Positions 17,711 through 26,991 are shown, counted from the stretch's first letter. The stretch: 64,000 nt of DNA from Gemmatimonadaceae bacterium (GCA_019752115.1 JAIEMN010000010.1:62001-126000), one strand, 5' to 3'. Notes: a model not told the origin generated them from the sequence alone. Translations and numbers: made by a program.

Positions 17711-17717
17711 GATCATT

Positions 17718-18209
17718 GTGGCTGAGTTTTCCGGAGAACCGCGGGGCGAAGGTCGGCGCATCGTCGTCGTCGCGAGCCGCTTCAACGAGGGCATCACGAC
17801 GGCGCTCGCCGAGGGCGCGGTGAGCGCGCTCGTGGGCAAGGGCGTCGCGCTCGACGACATCGACGTGCTGTGGGTGCCGGGCGCGTGGGAACTGCCCGTC
17901 GCCGTGCGTCGCGCGCTGTCGTCGGGGCGCTACGATGCCGCGGTCGCCGTGGGCGCCGTCATTCGCGGCGATACGCCGCACTTCGACATCGTGGCCAACG
18001 AATCGTCGCGCGGGCTCATGGAAGCGTCACGGGATTTTGACGTCCCGGTGACGCTCGGCCTCCTCACCACCGACAACATGGCGCAGGCGGAAGCGCGCGC
18101 CGGTGGGGCGCACGGCAACAAGGGCGAAGACGCGGCGTTGGCCGCGCTCGAGATGCTCGATCTCTTCGATCGCGCCCTCCCCGCAGAGTTCGACGGAGAC
18201 GACGCGTGA
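17718..18209 (+). CDS. ribH: 6,7-dimethyl-8-ribityllumazine synthase
   Basis: Condenses the two precursors made by RibD and RibBA. GTG 17718, seven bases after ribBA, gives 163 residues. Family landmarks are VVASRFNEGIT near the N terminus, VPGAWELPVAVRR, AVGAVIRGDTPHFD and PVTLGLLTTDNMAQAEARAG. The protein should assemble as a pentamer or icosahedral shell in the cytoplasm. It overlaps nusB by four bases. Confidence 0.95.
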   Translation: MAEFSGEPRGEGRRIVVVASRFNEGITTALAEGAVSALVGKGVALDDIDVLWVPGAWELPVAVRRALSSGRYDAAVAVGAVIRGDTPHFDIVANESSRGLMEASRDFDVPVTLGLLTTDNMAQAEARAGGAHGNKGEDAALAALEMLDLFDRALPAEFDGDDA

Positions 18210-18730
18210 CCAGCGAATCGAAGCCCAACCTCCACGACGACGCGTTCTGGGAAACGCCCATGCAGGAGCCGCTGGCGCCGGTGGTGGGCCGTCGGTCCGG
18301 GCGACGCGCCTCGAAGGCGGAGCGTGTCGAAACGCGTGGCCGTGCCCGGGCGCTGCAGGCCGTGTATGCGGCCGACATGCGCGACCTCAGCCAGCTCACG
18401 CGGATCGCGCTCACGGTGTTCGACGATCTCGCCATCGACAGCGATGAACGCGCGTTCGCCGAAAAGCTCGTCAACACGGTCGCCATGCGCGGCGCCGAAC
18501 TCGATGCCGCCATCGCCGAGGTCACGGCGAACTGGCGCCTCGAGCGCCTCGGCGCCATCGAACGCAGCGTGCTGCGCGTGGCGGCGGCCGAGCTCGCGCG
18601 CGGCGATACGCCGGTCAAGGTGGTGCTGCAGGAAGCGGTGCGCCTCGCCGAACGGTATGGCACCGAACGCAGCGCGCGCTTCGTGAACGGCGTGCTCGAC
18701 GCGTACGCGCGTCGCCTCGGCAAGCTCTGA
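18206..18730 (+). CDS. nusB: Transcription antitermination factor NusB
   Basis: Small RNA-binding helical protein that acts with NusE on rRNA boxA antitermination. GTG 18206 overlaps the ribH stop. The NusB core begins at about residue 40 (RARALQAVYAADM) and continues with AEKLVNTV, LGAIERSVLRVAAAEL, PVKVVLQEAVRLAERYGTERSARFVNGVLDAYA. The first 35 residues are a charged extension not needed for the fold. The ribH-nusB pairing is common across bacteria. Confidence 0.95.
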   Translation: MTSESKPNLHDDAFWETPMQEPLAPVVGRRSGRRASKAERVETRGRARALQAVYAADMRDLSQLTRIALTVFDDLAIDSDERAFAEKLVNTVAMRGAELDAAIAEVTANWRLERLGAIERSVLRVAAAELARGDTPVKVVLQEAVRLAERYGTERSARFVNGVLDAYARRLGKL

Positions 18731-18744
18731 CCAGCGCACGCCAG

Positions 18745-19857
18745 GTGCGCATCGCCGTCGTCAACTGGCAGTGCCGCGAGAATCCCCTCGCGGGCGGTGC
18801 CGAGATTCACCTGCACGAGATCTTCGGGCGCCTGGCCGCGAAGGGGCATGAGGTCGTGCTCCTCTGTGGCGGATGGCCGGGCTGTCCGCCGCGCGCCACG
18901 CTCGACGGCATCGAGGTGCATCGCGTGGGCACCCGCCAGACCTTTCCGTTCCTGGCGCGCCGGTACTGGCATACGCATCTCGTGGATCGGGGCTTTGATG
19001 TGCTGGTCGAAGACATCAACAAGGTCCCCATCTACACACCGACCTGGCGTGGCCCGAAGCTGGTCGGCCTCGTCCCGCATCTGTTTGGCGGGACCGCCTT
19101 CCAGGAGCTCGTCGCCCCGCTGGCCACTGCCGTGTGGCTCGCCGAGCGGCCGCTCCCCTGGTTCTACAAGCGCTACGCCTTTGAGGCGATCTCGGAGAGC
19201 ACCAAGGAAGACCTGATCCGCCGGGGGATCCCGGCCGACCAGATCCGGGTGATTTTTCCAGGGATCGACAGTACCGGGTATACGCCTGATCCCTCCCAGC
19301 GAGCGGATCGCCCCACGTTTGCCTATTTGGGTCGCCTGAAGAAGTACAAGGGCGTAGATCTCGTCATACAGGCCTTCGCCGCGGCGGCCATTCCAGAGTC
19401 GGTACTGGAGATCGCCGGGGCGGGGGAGTTCCGGCCGGAGTTGGAACGGCTCGCGGGAACCCTTGGGGTGGCCTCGCGGGTACGGTTTTTAGGTCGGGTT
19501 GACGAGACTGCCAAGTGCGCCCTGCTGCGACGAGCCTGGGCGTTTGTCTTCGCTTCACCAAAGGAGGGCTGGGGCATCACGAATCTGGAGGCAGCGGCGA
19601 GCGGAACTCCGGTGATCGCGTCGAACTCTCCGGGAATTCGCGAATCGGTGAAGCACGGCGAGACGGGATATCTCGTGCCTCACGGTGACGTCGCGGCCAT
19701 GGCGGAAGCCATGCGGCACCTCAGCAACGAGCGAGGGCTCGTTGAAGACCTGGGGATTGCCGCGCGGCGCTTTGCCGAGGGGTTCACCTGGCAGAACGCC
19801 GCGGACCAAACCGAAGCCCATCTCCGTGAGGTGATGGGAAGGGAGGAAGGTCGCTGA
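18745..19857 (+). CDS. Family 4 glycosyltransferase
   Basis: GTG 18745 gives 370 residues with the GT-B fold. The N-terminal glycine-rich loop (ENPLAGGAEIHLHEIF), the acceptor-domain strand PGIDSTGY, and the donor-domain block FASPKEGWGITNLEAAASGTPVIA (EX7E-type) match GT4 enzymes that use nucleotide or phosphosugar donors. The product would act in the cytoplasm on a lipid or sugar acceptor, for example in cell-envelope glycan synthesis. It overlaps the next gene by one base, so it is at the head of the hibernation-factor/PTS operon; the reason is unclear. Confidence 0.85.
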   Translation: MRIAVVNWQCRENPLAGGAEIHLHEIFGRLAAKGHEVVLLCGGWPGCPPRATLDGIEVHRVGTRQTFPFLARRYWHTHLVDRGFDVLVEDINKVPIYTPTWRGPKLVGLVPHLFGGTAFQELVAPLATAVWLAERPLPWFYKRYAFEAISESTKEDLIRRGIPADQIRVIFPGIDSTGYTPDPSQRADRPTFAYLGRLKKYKGVDLVIQAFAAAAIPESVLEIAGAGEFRPELERLAGTLGVASRVRFLGRVDETAKCALLRRAWAFVFASPKEGWGITNLEAAASGTPVIASNSPGIRESVKHGETGYLVPHGDVAAMAEAMRHLSNERGLVEDLGIAARRFAEGFTWQNAADQTEAHLREVMGREEGR

Positions 19858-20168
19858 TGGAGATCATCCTGCACGCGCACCACGCGGACGTGACCGACAC
19901 GCTCCGCGCTCAGGCCGAGTCGGCTGTCCGCCGCATTGCCGCCCGCATTTCCAAGGTGGCCAATGCGATCGTACGATTCGTCGGCGACGGGCCCACCCGT
20001 CGTGTCGAAATCGTCCTGCGTGGCACCCGACATCGCGAGCTCTTCGCTCACGCCGATGCGCGCGCCTTCGCGCCAGCGCTGACCACTGCGGTCCAGCGCC
20101 TTGAATCCCAAATCGCCCGAGCCCGCCGCACCCGTCGCGCGCGCCGGGACGGAGACCGCACCGGGTGA
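19857..20168 (+). CDS. hpf: Short ribosome hibernation-promoting factor
   Basis: The 103-residue product MEIILHAHHADVTDTLRAQAES has the beta-alpha-beta-beta-beta-alpha pattern of HPF/YfiA proteins, which bind the small subunit in slow growth. It lacks the long C-terminal dimerisation domain and ends in an arginine-rich tail. ATG 19857 shares one base with the upstream stop. Location directly before hprK recalls the hpf-PTS gene linkage seen in many Gram-negative bacteria. Confidence 0.8.
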   Translation: MEIILHAHHADVTDTLRAQAESAVRRIAARISKVANAIVRFVGDGPTRRVEIVLRGTRHRELFAHADARAFAPALTTAVQRLESQIARARRTRRARRDGDRTG

Positions 20169-21139
20169 GTCGTCGCCTGACCGTCGGGACGCTCTACGAG
20201 CGCATGAAGGACGCGCTCGAATTGGAGCTGCTCGGCTCATCTACCGGTCTCGAACGCGAGATCACGAGCCCCGAGGCATCCAGCCCGGGGCTCGTCCTCG
20301 CCGGGTACATCAATCGCTTTCCGTACCAGCGCATTCAGGTGCTCGGCGAAACCGAGATCACCTACCTGCAGTCGCTCGATGAGGCGACGCGCGCGGCGCA
20401 CCTCGAACAGTTCTTCGGCTTTCCGATCCCCTGCGCGTTCGTCACCAAGGGGCTCGAACCGCCCGAGCCGTTCATGCGCCTGGCCGAAGCGGCTGGGCTC
20501 ACCGTCCTGCGCTCGCGGCTCAAGACGGCTGAGTTCTATCGCCTGATCAAGCCGTTCCTCGCCGATCAGTTCGCGCCGACCACCACCATGCACGGCTCGC
20601 TCGCCGACGTGTACGGCGTGGGGCTCTTCTTCATGGGGCGCAGCGGCATCGGCAAGTCGGAGTGCGTCCTGGACCTCGTCGAGCGCGGGCATCGCCTCGT
20701 GGCCGATGACCTCGTGTTCGTCTCGCGCCGCGGCAACGACGTGCTGATCGGCAAGGGGCACGAGCTCCAGCGCCACTTCATGGAGATCCGCGGCGTCGGC
20801 CTGCTCGACGTGCCCGCCATCTTCGGCATTCATGCCGTGCGCCAGCAGAAACGCCTCGAGGTGGTGGTGGTGCTCGAGGAGTGGGACGCCAACGCCACGG
20901 TCGACCGCACCGGGCTCGACGTGCAGACCATGGACATCCTGGGCGTCGAGGTCCCGAAGATCACGGTGCATCTCAATCCCGGGAAGAACATCACGGTCAT
21001 CGCCGAAGTCATCGCGATGAACCACCTCCTGCGGTATTATCGCGGGTACGACGCGGCGACCGCTTTCAACGAACGCCTCATGGGGCGGATGCGGCGGCGC
21101 TCCGACGCGCAGCAGTACCTCCAGGAGGACGACGAATAG
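20165..21139 (+). CDS. hprK: HPr kinase/phosphorylase
   Basis: Phosphorylates and dephosphorylates Ser46 of HPr, coupling sugar transport to metabolic state. The 324-residue protein has an N-terminal MurF-like domain and a C-terminal kinase domain with the P-loop GRSGIGKSE starting near residue 158. The HprK signature EIRGVGLLDVPAIFG and DDLVFVSR follow. GTG 20165 overlaps the hpf stop. Its target HPr is coded seven genes downstream in the window and carries the matching serine, so regulation within the operon is plausible. Confidence 0.93.
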   Translation: MSRRLTVGTLYERMKDALELELLGSSTGLEREITSPEASSPGLVLAGYINRFPYQRIQVLGETEITYLQSLDEATRAAHLEQFFGFPIPCAFVTKGLEPPEPFMRLAEAAGLTVLRSRLKTAEFYRLIKPFLADQFAPTTTMHGSLADVYGVGLFFMGRSGIGKSECVLDLVERGHRLVADDLVFVSRRGNDVLIGKGHELQRHFMEIRGVGLLDVPAIFGIHAVRQQKRLEVVVVLEEWDANATVDRTGLDVQTMDILGVEVPKITVHLNPGKNITVIAEVIAMNHLLRYYRGYDAATAFNERLMGRMRRRSDAQQYLQEDDE

Positions 21140-21525
21140 TGAGCGAGCAGCAGGTCCGGGCCATCGTGGCCGGACACGGGACCTTCGCCGCGGGCATCAT
21201 CTCGGCGGTCGAGCAGATCGCGGGGCGGGGCGACCGGCTGATCGGCGTGTCCAACGCCGGGCTGTGCATGGAAGACATCCAGGGGAGCCTCGTGCGCGCC
21301 ATCGACGAAACGGGGGCCCGGGTCGTCTTCACCGACCTTCCCGCTGGCAGCTGCACCATGGCCGTCCGGCGCCTGCTCCGGGAGCGCCCCGGCGTCGTGC
21401 TCGTGACCGGCGTGAACCTCTCGCTCATCCTCGACTTCGTGCTGCAGGACGACAAGGACCCCGTCGCCGCCGCGCAGGCAGCCATCGAGCGCGGGAAGCA
21501 GTCCATGGTCGCCCACGGCGTCTGA
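21139..21525 (+). CDS. PTS mannose-type IIA component
   Basis: GTG 21139 (sharing one base with the hprK stop) gives 128 residues. The active-site histidine is His13 in AIVAGHGTFAAG, matching His10 of ManX-type IIA domains, and the segment FTDLPAGSC fits the family loop. It accepts phosphate from HPr and passes it to IIB. IIA is a separate protein here rather than fused to IIB. Confidence 0.9.
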   Translation: MSEQQVRAIVAGHGTFAAGIISAVEQIAGRGDRLIGVSNAGLCMEDIQGSLVRAIDETGARVVFTDLPAGSCTMAVRRLLRERPGVVLVTGVNLSLILDFVLQDDKDPVAAAQAAIERGKQSMVAHGV

Positions 21526-21555
21526 CGCCCCGCCGCATCACCGGTTTTTCTACGC

Positions 21556-22050
21556 ATGGCCATCGCGCTGTATCGCATCGACGACCGCCTCATTCACGGC
21601 CAGGTCGTGGTCGGGTGGGGGCAACCGCTCGAGCTTCGGTTCATCGTGCTCGTCGACGAAGACGTCGCGGCGAGTGAGTGGGAGCAGGAGCTCTATCGCA
21701 TGGGCGTGCCGCCCGAGATGGCGGTGCATTTCTGCACCGTCAGCGAAGCCGCGCAGCAGCTGCCCGACTTTCAGGCGTCGGCCGAGCCCGGGCTCGTGCT
21801 GGTGGGTGACATCGGGACGATGAAGCGTCTGGTGAGCGCCGCCGCCGGCCGGATCCAGACGGTTAACGTTGGCGGGGTGCATCATCAGCCGGGGCGCACC
21901 GGCCGGTTGCGCTACGTGTTCCTGACGCCCGCCGAAGAGGCGGGGCTGCGGGAGATCGCGGCACTCGGCGTGGACGTGACCGCGCAGGATGTGCCGTCGG
22001 CGCGTCCGGTGCCGCTCGCCGAGTTGCTGACGTCCACGCACGTCGGCTGA
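21556..22050 (+). CDS. PTS mannose/fructose/sorbose-type IIB component
   Basis: The 164-residue protein begins MAIALYRIDDRLIHGQVVVGW, the hallmark of mannose-family IIB, with His14 as the phosphorylated residue. NVGGVHHQPGRTGRLRYVFL matches the conserved GGxH region. It receives phosphate from IIA and delivers it to sugar bound in the IIC/IID channel. It lies 30 bases after IIA and nine bases before IIC. Confidence 0.92.
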   Translation: MAIALYRIDDRLIHGQVVVGWGQPLELRFIVLVDEDVAASEWEQELYRMGVPPEMAVHFCTVSEAAQQLPDFQASAEPGLVLVGDIGTMKRLVSAAAGRIQTVNVGGVHHQPGRTGRLRYVFLTPAEEAGLREIAALGVDVTAQDVPSARPVPLAELLTSTHVG

Positions 22051-22059
22051 CCTCGTACG

Positions 22060-22773
22060 ATGGACTGGCTGGCGCCGCTGCTCGATGCGTTCCCCCTCGC
22101 CCTGATTGCCGGGGTGGTGGGGCTCGACGTCGTGAGCTTTCCGCAGGCGATGATCTCGCGTCCCATCGTGGCCGCGACGATCGGCGGCGCCTTTGCGGGG
22201 GTGCCCATCGCCGGCCTCATCTGCGGCGCGGTCCTCGAGTGTCTGGCGCTGGAGGCGCTGCCGGTGGGCGCCTCGCGCTATCCGGAGTGGGGGAGTGCCT
22301 CCGTCGCCGCCGGCGCGATTGCCGCGGGCGGGGCGCCCGGGGGCGTCTTCCCCAACGCCGGTGCACTCGCGGTGAGCGTGGCCGTGGGGATCGGGGCCGC
22401 CTGGCTGGGCGGGTGGACCATGGTCAAGCATCGCCAGCTCATCGCGCGCTTTGCGCGCCCGCGTCTCGACCAGCTGGCCGCTGGGCAGCGGAATACGGTG
22501 ATCGGCCTGCAGGTGTTCGGCATGACCGCCGATCTCATCCGCGGCGCACTCGTGGGGGGCACGGTCTTTCTGCTCGCGTCGCCCATTGCGACGCGCGTGC
22601 GCGCCGGCTTTGACCTGCGCGACGACATTGTGCGCGCCGCGATCGTCACCGGTGTGGCTGGTGTCGCGGCGGCCGCAGTCTGGAAGGACTTCCACGCCAT
22701 CAGCGGGACGCGTCGCCTCTTTCTGGTCTCGCTGGCCGTGGGCACGCTCCTCGTGATCGGGTGGATGCGATGA
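22060..22773 (+). CDS. PTS mannose-type IIC permease
   Basis: This 237-residue membrane protein has about six to seven hydrophobic segments and starts MDWLAPLLDAFPLALIAGVVGLD. The glycine-rich region PIAGLICGAVLECLALEALPVGASRYPEWG fits the sugar channel subunit of mannose-family systems. It acts in the inner membrane with IID. The protein is slightly shorter than the typical 260 residues, and the sugar is unknown. Confidence 0.88.
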   Translation: MDWLAPLLDAFPLALIAGVVGLDVVSFPQAMISRPIVAATIGGAFAGVPIAGLICGAVLECLALEALPVGASRYPEWGSASVAAGAIAAGGAPGGVFPNAGALAVSVAVGIGAAWLGGWTMVKHRQLIARFARPRLDQLAAGQRNTVIGLQVFGMTADLIRGALVGGTVFLLASPIATRVRAGFDLRDDIVRAAIVTGVAGVAAAAVWKDFHAISGTRRLFLVSLAVGTLLVIGWMR

Positions 22774-23627
22774 GCCGGCTCACCGAACGCTTTACGGCGC
22801 TTTTCCCGACCTTCACGAACACGCTGAACTCCGCGTTCACCGTCGAAGGGCCGGCCGCACTGCCCCCCACGCGCCCGCTGACGGCCAGCCGGCGTAACGC
22901 CATGCTGCTCCGCTGCCTCGCCATCCAGGGCTCGTGGAACTACGAAATCCTGTCGGGCAACGGCATCGGCTTCTGCGTGGAGCCGGCGCTGCGCGACCTC
23001 CCCGGCGGCATGGACGGCCCGGCCTATCGCGAGGCGCTGGCCCGGCAGTCGGTCTACTTCAACGCCCACCCGTATCTGGCCGCGTTGGCGGTCGGCGCGC
23101 TGGCTCGGGTCGAGCTGGAGGAAGTGCCCGCCAACCGGATCGAGCGCTTCCGGACGGCCCTCTGCGGCCCCCTGGGGAGCGTCGGCGACCGGCTCGTCTG
23201 GGCCTCCTGGCTGCCGGCCTGCTCGCTCCTGGCCCTGCTCCTGTTCGGCGTCGGTGTCTCACCACTGGGCGTCATCCTCGGGTTCCTGCTGGTCTACAAC
23301 ATCGGCCACTTCGGGCTGCGCATCTGGGGGCTCTCCGCCGGCTGGAATTACGGTCTGCGTGTGGCGCAGGCGCTCGGCCATCCGGTGCTCCAGCACGGGC
23401 CTCGCTACATTGGACGGATATCAGCGGTCCTGGGGGGATTGGCCCTGCCGCTGGCGGTCCATCGGGCCATTGGCGGAGGCGACCCGCTCGCGCCCGTCCC
23501 GGTGGGTGTCGCGGTAGCGACCCCGCTGTTTGCGGTACTCCTCGTGCGACTGCAGGGACGTGCCGAGGGGTGGCGCGTGGTGCTGCTGCTGCTGGCGGTT
23601 GTGATCCTTTACTCGGTGGTGCGTTGA
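22770..23627 (+). CDS. PTS mannose-type IID component
   Basis: ATG 22770 overlaps the IIC stop; an in-frame ATG at 22761 is an alternative. The 285-residue product shows the family stretch LRCLAIQGSWNYEILSGNGI and FNAHPYLAALAVGALARVE, followed by C-terminal membrane segments. IID forms the transmembrane complex with IIC and is unique to mannose-type systems. It overlaps HPr by one base. Confidence 0.9.
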   Translation: MSRLTERFTALFPTFTNTLNSAFTVEGPAALPPTRPLTASRRNAMLLRCLAIQGSWNYEILSGNGIGFCVEPALRDLPGGMDGPAYREALARQSVYFNAHPYLAALAVGALARVELEEVPANRIERFRTALCGPLGSVGDRLVWASWLPACSLLALLLFGVGVSPLGVILGFLLVYNIGHFGLRIWGLSAGWNYGLRVAQALGHPVLQHGPRYIGRISAVLGGLALPLAVHRAIGGGDPLAPVPVGVAVATPLFAVLLVRLQGRAEGWRVVLLLLAVVILYSVVR

Positions 23628-23893
23628 TGGCGGAACGATCCGTACAAATCGTGAACAAGCATGGCCTGCACGCCCGACCGGCCGCGGAAATCGTCAAGAC
23701 CGCGTCCAAGTTCGCGTGCGACATCACCATCTCGCGCGATGACCTCGAGGTGAATGGCAAGAGCATCATGGGGGTCATGATGCTGGCCGCCGAATGCGGC
23801 GCCACCATCACGCTGCGCGCCACCGGGGCCGACGCCGATGCGGCGCTCGATGCGCTCGCGGCGCTGGTCGCGTCGCGCTTCGGAGAGAGCTGA
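23627..23893 (+). CDS. ptsH: Phosphocarrier protein HPr
   Basis: The 88-residue protein has the catalytic His15 in KHGLHARPAA, phosphorylated by enzyme I, and Ser46 in NGKSIMGVMML, the site modified by HPr kinase. Presence of both, together with hprK upstream, supports dual control of this carrier. The start ATG overlaps the IID stop by one base; enzyme I begins immediately after the stop. Confidence 0.95.
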   Translation: MAERSVQIVNKHGLHARPAAEIVKTASKFACDITISRDDLEVNGKSIMGVMMLAAECGATITLRATGADADAALDALAALVASRFGES

Positions 23894-25642
23894 GTGCAGT
23901 CGGTGCTCCGCGGCATCCCGGCATCGCCGGGGATCGTCGTGGGCCCGGTGCACCTCCTGCGATGGGAGGTGCCCGAGGTCAGGCCGCGGATCATTGCCGA
24001 TGCCGACGTGCAGGGCGAGATCGAGCGCTTCCACAGCGCCCTCGAGAAGGCGCGTGAGCGCCTGCGCCTCCTGCGCACGCGCGCCGAAGCCCAGGTGGGC
24101 GCCGAAGAGGCAGCCATCTTCGATGTGCAGCTGTCCATTCTCGACGACCGCGAACTCGCCAACAGCACCATCGCGCTCATCCGCCAGAATCTGGCCGCGG
24201 AGAAGGCGTTCGATATCGTGCTGCTCGAGTGGCGCCAGCACTTTGCGCGGCACGCCGCGCCCATGCTGCGCGAAAAAGTCGGCGATCTCATGGACGTGCA
24301 GATCCGCGTCCTGTCGATCTTGCTCGGCCTCCCCGATCACGATCCCGTCGATGTGCCGCGCGGCGCCAACGCGATTCTCGTCACGCACGATCTGACGCCG
24401 TCGCTCACGATGCAGCTCGACCGCGAGTGCATCTCGGCCATCGTCACCGAAGCCGGCACGGCCACCGCGCACGTCGCGATCCTCGCGCGCTCGCTCGGCC
24501 TGCCCGCCATCGTGGGCGTCCGCAACGCGCTCAATGCGATGCGCGGCGGCGAAACCGCCATCCTCGATGGTCTCGAGGGGACGCTCATCGTGGCGCCCAC
24601 CGAGCTCGAAATCGCCGAAGCGCAGAATCGCCTGGCCGAAGAGGAAGGGCGCGCCGACGTGTTGCGTGAGGTGGCCCAGAGCGAGGCCATCACGCTCGAT
24701 GGGGTGCGTCTCATCGTGCGCGCCAACGTGGACATCCCGGATGAGGCGGAACTGGGCGCCAAGAGCGGCGCGCAGGGCGTGGGGCTCATGCGCACCGAGT
24801 TCCTCGTCGTTGGGCGCGCCAGCATGCCCGACGAGGAGGAGCAGTACAAGGCCTACAAGCGCGTCATCACCGCCTTCCAGGGGCAGACGGTGGTGATCCG
24901 CACCTTCGACATCGGGGGCGACAAGCTCCCGATCGGCGGCTTCCCCACCGAGGCCAATCCGTTCCTCGGCTGGCGCGCCATCCGCATGTGTCTGGACCAG
25001 AGCGATCTGTTCAAGGTGCAGCTTCGCGCGCTGCTGCGCGCCGCCGTGCACGGCGATCTGCGCGTGATGCTGCCGCTCGTGGTCACGGTGGACGAGGTCC
25101 GTGAGACCCGCCAGCTCATCGAGGAGTGCGTCGCCGAGCTCGCTGAGCGACGGGTGCCGTTCCGCGCCGATGTGCCGCTCGGCGTCATGGTCGAAACGCC
25201 GGCCGCCGCCATCGCCTGCGACACGCTCGTACGCGATGTCGACTTTCTGTCGATCGGCTCGAACGACCTCGTGCAATACACGCTGGCCGTGGACCGGGGC
25301 AATGCCAACCTCGCCCCCCGCTACACGCCCTTCCATCCCGCGGTCCTGCGCCTCATCGCGCAGGTGCAGGCCACCGGGGCGAACAACGGCATCGAAGTCT
25401 GCGTCTGCGGCGAAATGGGCTCCCAGCCGCTGGCCGTCTTTGCGCTCCTCGGGCTCGGAATTCGTCAGCTCAGTGTCGCCCCCCGTGCCGTAGGCGATGT
25501 GAAGCGCGTCCTTCGCAGTGTACGGGTCTCGGCGGCCGAAGAAGCCGCCCGAGCCGCGTTGGCGGCCAGCACCGCCCGCGAGGCCGAGACGCTCCTGCGT
25601 CGACGCCTCCGCGCCGAGCTCGATCACCACGCCAAGTCCTGA
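23894..25642 (+). CDS. ptsI: PTS enzyme I
   Basis: Phosphoenolpyruvate-protein phosphotransferase, 582 residues, starting at GTG 23894 directly after the ptsH stop. His193 in GTATAHVAILARS is the phosphorylated histidine. The PEP-binding barrel shows GVGLMRTEFL, VIRTFDIGGDK, GIMVETPAA-type GVMVETPAAA, SIGSNDLVQYTLAVDRGN and VCGEMGS with the catalytic cysteine. It starts the phosphate relay to HPr and the upstream IIA/IIB. A GC-rich hairpin follows the stop. Confidence 0.96.
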   Translation: MQSVLRGIPASPGIVVGPVHLLRWEVPEVRPRIIADADVQGEIERFHSALEKARERLRLLRTRAEAQVGAEEAAIFDVQLSILDDRELANSTIALIRQNLAAEKAFDIVLLEWRQHFARHAAPMLREKVGDLMDVQIRVLSILLGLPDHDPVDVPRGANAILVTHDLTPSLTMQLDRECISAIVTEAGTATAHVAILARSLGLPAIVGVRNALNAMRGGETAILDGLEGTLIVAPTELEIAEAQNRLAEEEGRADVLREVAQSEAITLDGVRLIVRANVDIPDEAELGAKSGAQGVGLMRTEFLVVGRASMPDEEEQYKAYKRVITAFQGQTVVIRTFDIGGDKLPIGGFPTEANPFLGWRAIRMCLDQSDLFKVQLRALLRAAVHGDLRVMLPLVVTVDEVRETRQLIEECVAELAERRVPFRADVPLGVMVETPAAAIACDTLVRDVDFLSIGSNDLVQYTLAVDRGNANLAPRYTPFHPAVLRLIAQVQATGANNGIEVCVCGEMGSQPLAVFALLGLGIRQLSVAPRAVGDVKRVLRSVRVSAAEEAARAALAASTAREAETLLRRRLRAELDHHAKS

Positions 25643-25646
25643 GGCC

Positions 25647-25668
25647 GGGGGGAGGGACCACTCCCCCC
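25647..25668 (+). terminator. Hairpin after ptsI
   Basis: Perfect eight-base arms GGGGGGAG / CTCCCCCC with a six-base loop start five bases after the stop codon. There is no T-tract, as with several hairpins here. Confidence 0.5.
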
Positions 25669-25695
25669 TCAATCCTCCCGCCTGACCCCTACCCG

Positions 25696-25728
25696 TTGCC
25701 GCCAGGCAACGGTCCCAACTAGCCTTCG
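25696..25728 (+). promoter_or_regulatory. Possible metK promoter, with an overlapping hairpin
   Basis: TTG at 25696-25698, a 21-base spacer, and TAGCCTTCG at 25720-25728 resemble the other promoter-like sites. The TTG lies inside a perfect hairpin, CCGTTGCC / GGCAACGG (25693-25700 and 25705-25712, four-base loop). No SAM-riboswitch core was recognised in the leader. Confidence 0.35.
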
Positions 25729-25763
25729 CTCTCATCCCCCAACCTTCACCCCGAGAAAATCGC

Positions 25764-26936
25764 GTGGCTGATCGCCATCTCTTCACGTCGGAGTCCGTGA
25801 CCGAAGGGCACCCGGACAAGATCGCGGACCAGATCTCCGATGCCGTCCTCGACGCCATCCTGGCGGAGGATCCCGCGGCCCGTGTGGCCTGTGAAACGCT
25901 GGTGACCACCGGCCTCGCCGTCATTGCCGGTGAGATCACGACGTCGGCCTACGTGCACCTGCCGGAGATCGTGCGGCGCACCATCGACGGGATCGGCTAC
26001 AACGACGCGACCTTCGGCTTCGACTCGAAGACGTGCGCCGTGATGAGCACGATCGACCGCCAGTCGCCGGACATCGCGCAGGGCGTGGATACGGGCGGGG
26101 CGGGTGACCAGGGCATGATGTTCGGCTACGCGACCGACGAAACGCCGGAGCTCATGCCGATGCCCATTCAGCTCGCGCATGCGCTCACGCACCAGCTCTC
26201 GGTGCTCCGCAAGGACGGCACCTACTCGTGGCTCCGCCCCGACGCCAAGGCGCAGGTGAGCGTCGTGTACGAAGGCGACACGCCCATTGCCGTGGACACG
26301 GTGGTCGTCTCCACGCAGCACGACGAGAAGGTGAGCAACACCAAGATCCGTCGCGCGGTCCTCGATGACGTCATCCACGCGGTGATCCCCGAGGCAATGA
26401 TCGGGCGCCGCATGAAGACGCACATCAACCCGACGGGCCGGTTCGTAATCGGCGGTCCGCAGGGCGACGCCGGCCTCACCGGCCGCAAGATCATCGTGGA
26501 CACCTACGGCGGCATGGGCCGCCACGGCGGCGGCGCCTTCTCGGGCAAGGATCCGAGCAAGGTGGACCGCTCGGCGTGCTACGCCGCCCGCTGGGTGGCC
26601 AAGAACATCGTGGCGGCCAAGCTGGCCAAGCGCTGCGAAGTGCAGGTGGCGTACGCCATCGGCGTGGCGGAGCCGGTGAGCGTGTACGTGCAGACGTTCG
26701 GGACGGGTGCCGTGCCCGACCGGGTGATCGAGGCGGCGGTGAACGAGGTGTTCGACCTCACGCCGCGCGGCATCACGCGCGACCTCGAGCTCCGTAAGCC
26801 GATCTACCAGGCCACGGCCGCGTACGGCCACTTCGGCCGCACGCCGGAAACGATCGGCCGTGGCAAGAACGCCCGCACGACGTTCACTTGGGAGCGCACC
26901 GACCGGGTCGCCGCGCTGAAGAAGGCGATCCGCTAA
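25764..26936 (+). CDS. metK: S-adenosylmethionine synthetase
   Basis: Makes S-adenosylmethionine from methionine and ATP. GTG 25764 gives 390 residues. Family signatures are [20 protein letters not shown] near the start, [12 protein letters not shown], and [19 protein letters not shown]. The three-part fold and length are typical, with C-terminal TFTWERTD. It is a single-gene unit, closed by a strong hairpin. Confidence 0.97.
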   Translation: MADRHLFTSESVTEGHPDKIADQISDAVLDAILAEDPAARVACETLVTTGLAVIAGEITTSAYVHLPEIVRRTIDGIGYNDATFGFDSKTCAVMSTIDRQSPDIAQGVDTGGAGDQGMMFGYATDETPELMPMPIQLAHALTHQLSVLRKDGTYSWLRPDAKAQVSVVYEGDTPIAVDTVVVSTQHDEKVSNTKIRRAVLDDVIHAVIPEAMIGRRMKTHINPTGRFVIGGPQGDAGLTGRKIIVDTYGGMGRHGGGAFSGKDPSKVDRSACYAARWVAKNIVAAKLAKRCEVQVAYAIGVAEPVSVYVQTFGTGAVPDRVIEAAVNEVFDLTPRGITRDLELRKPIYQATAAYGHFGRTPETIGRGKNARTTFTWERTDRVAALKKAIR

Positions 26937-26956
26937 GTCGCATCGCCCGGTGGTCC

Positions 26957-26991
26957 CACGCGGTCCCGTGCCCAGCGCACGGGACCGCGTG
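26957..26991 (+). terminator. Strong hairpin after metK
   Basis: Fifteen-base perfect arms (CACGCGGTCCCGTGC and its complement) with a five-base loop lie 20 bases after the metK stop. No T-tract follows. Confidence 0.65.

Noticed and set aside
25643-25763. SAM riboswitch in the metK leader
   Set aside because: A hairpin is present, but no SAM-I, II, III or SAM/SAH conserved core could be matched.
23609-25939. Open frame of 776 codons opposite ptsI
   Set aside because: Antisense to a fully recognisable enzyme I gene; no motif or start context supports it.
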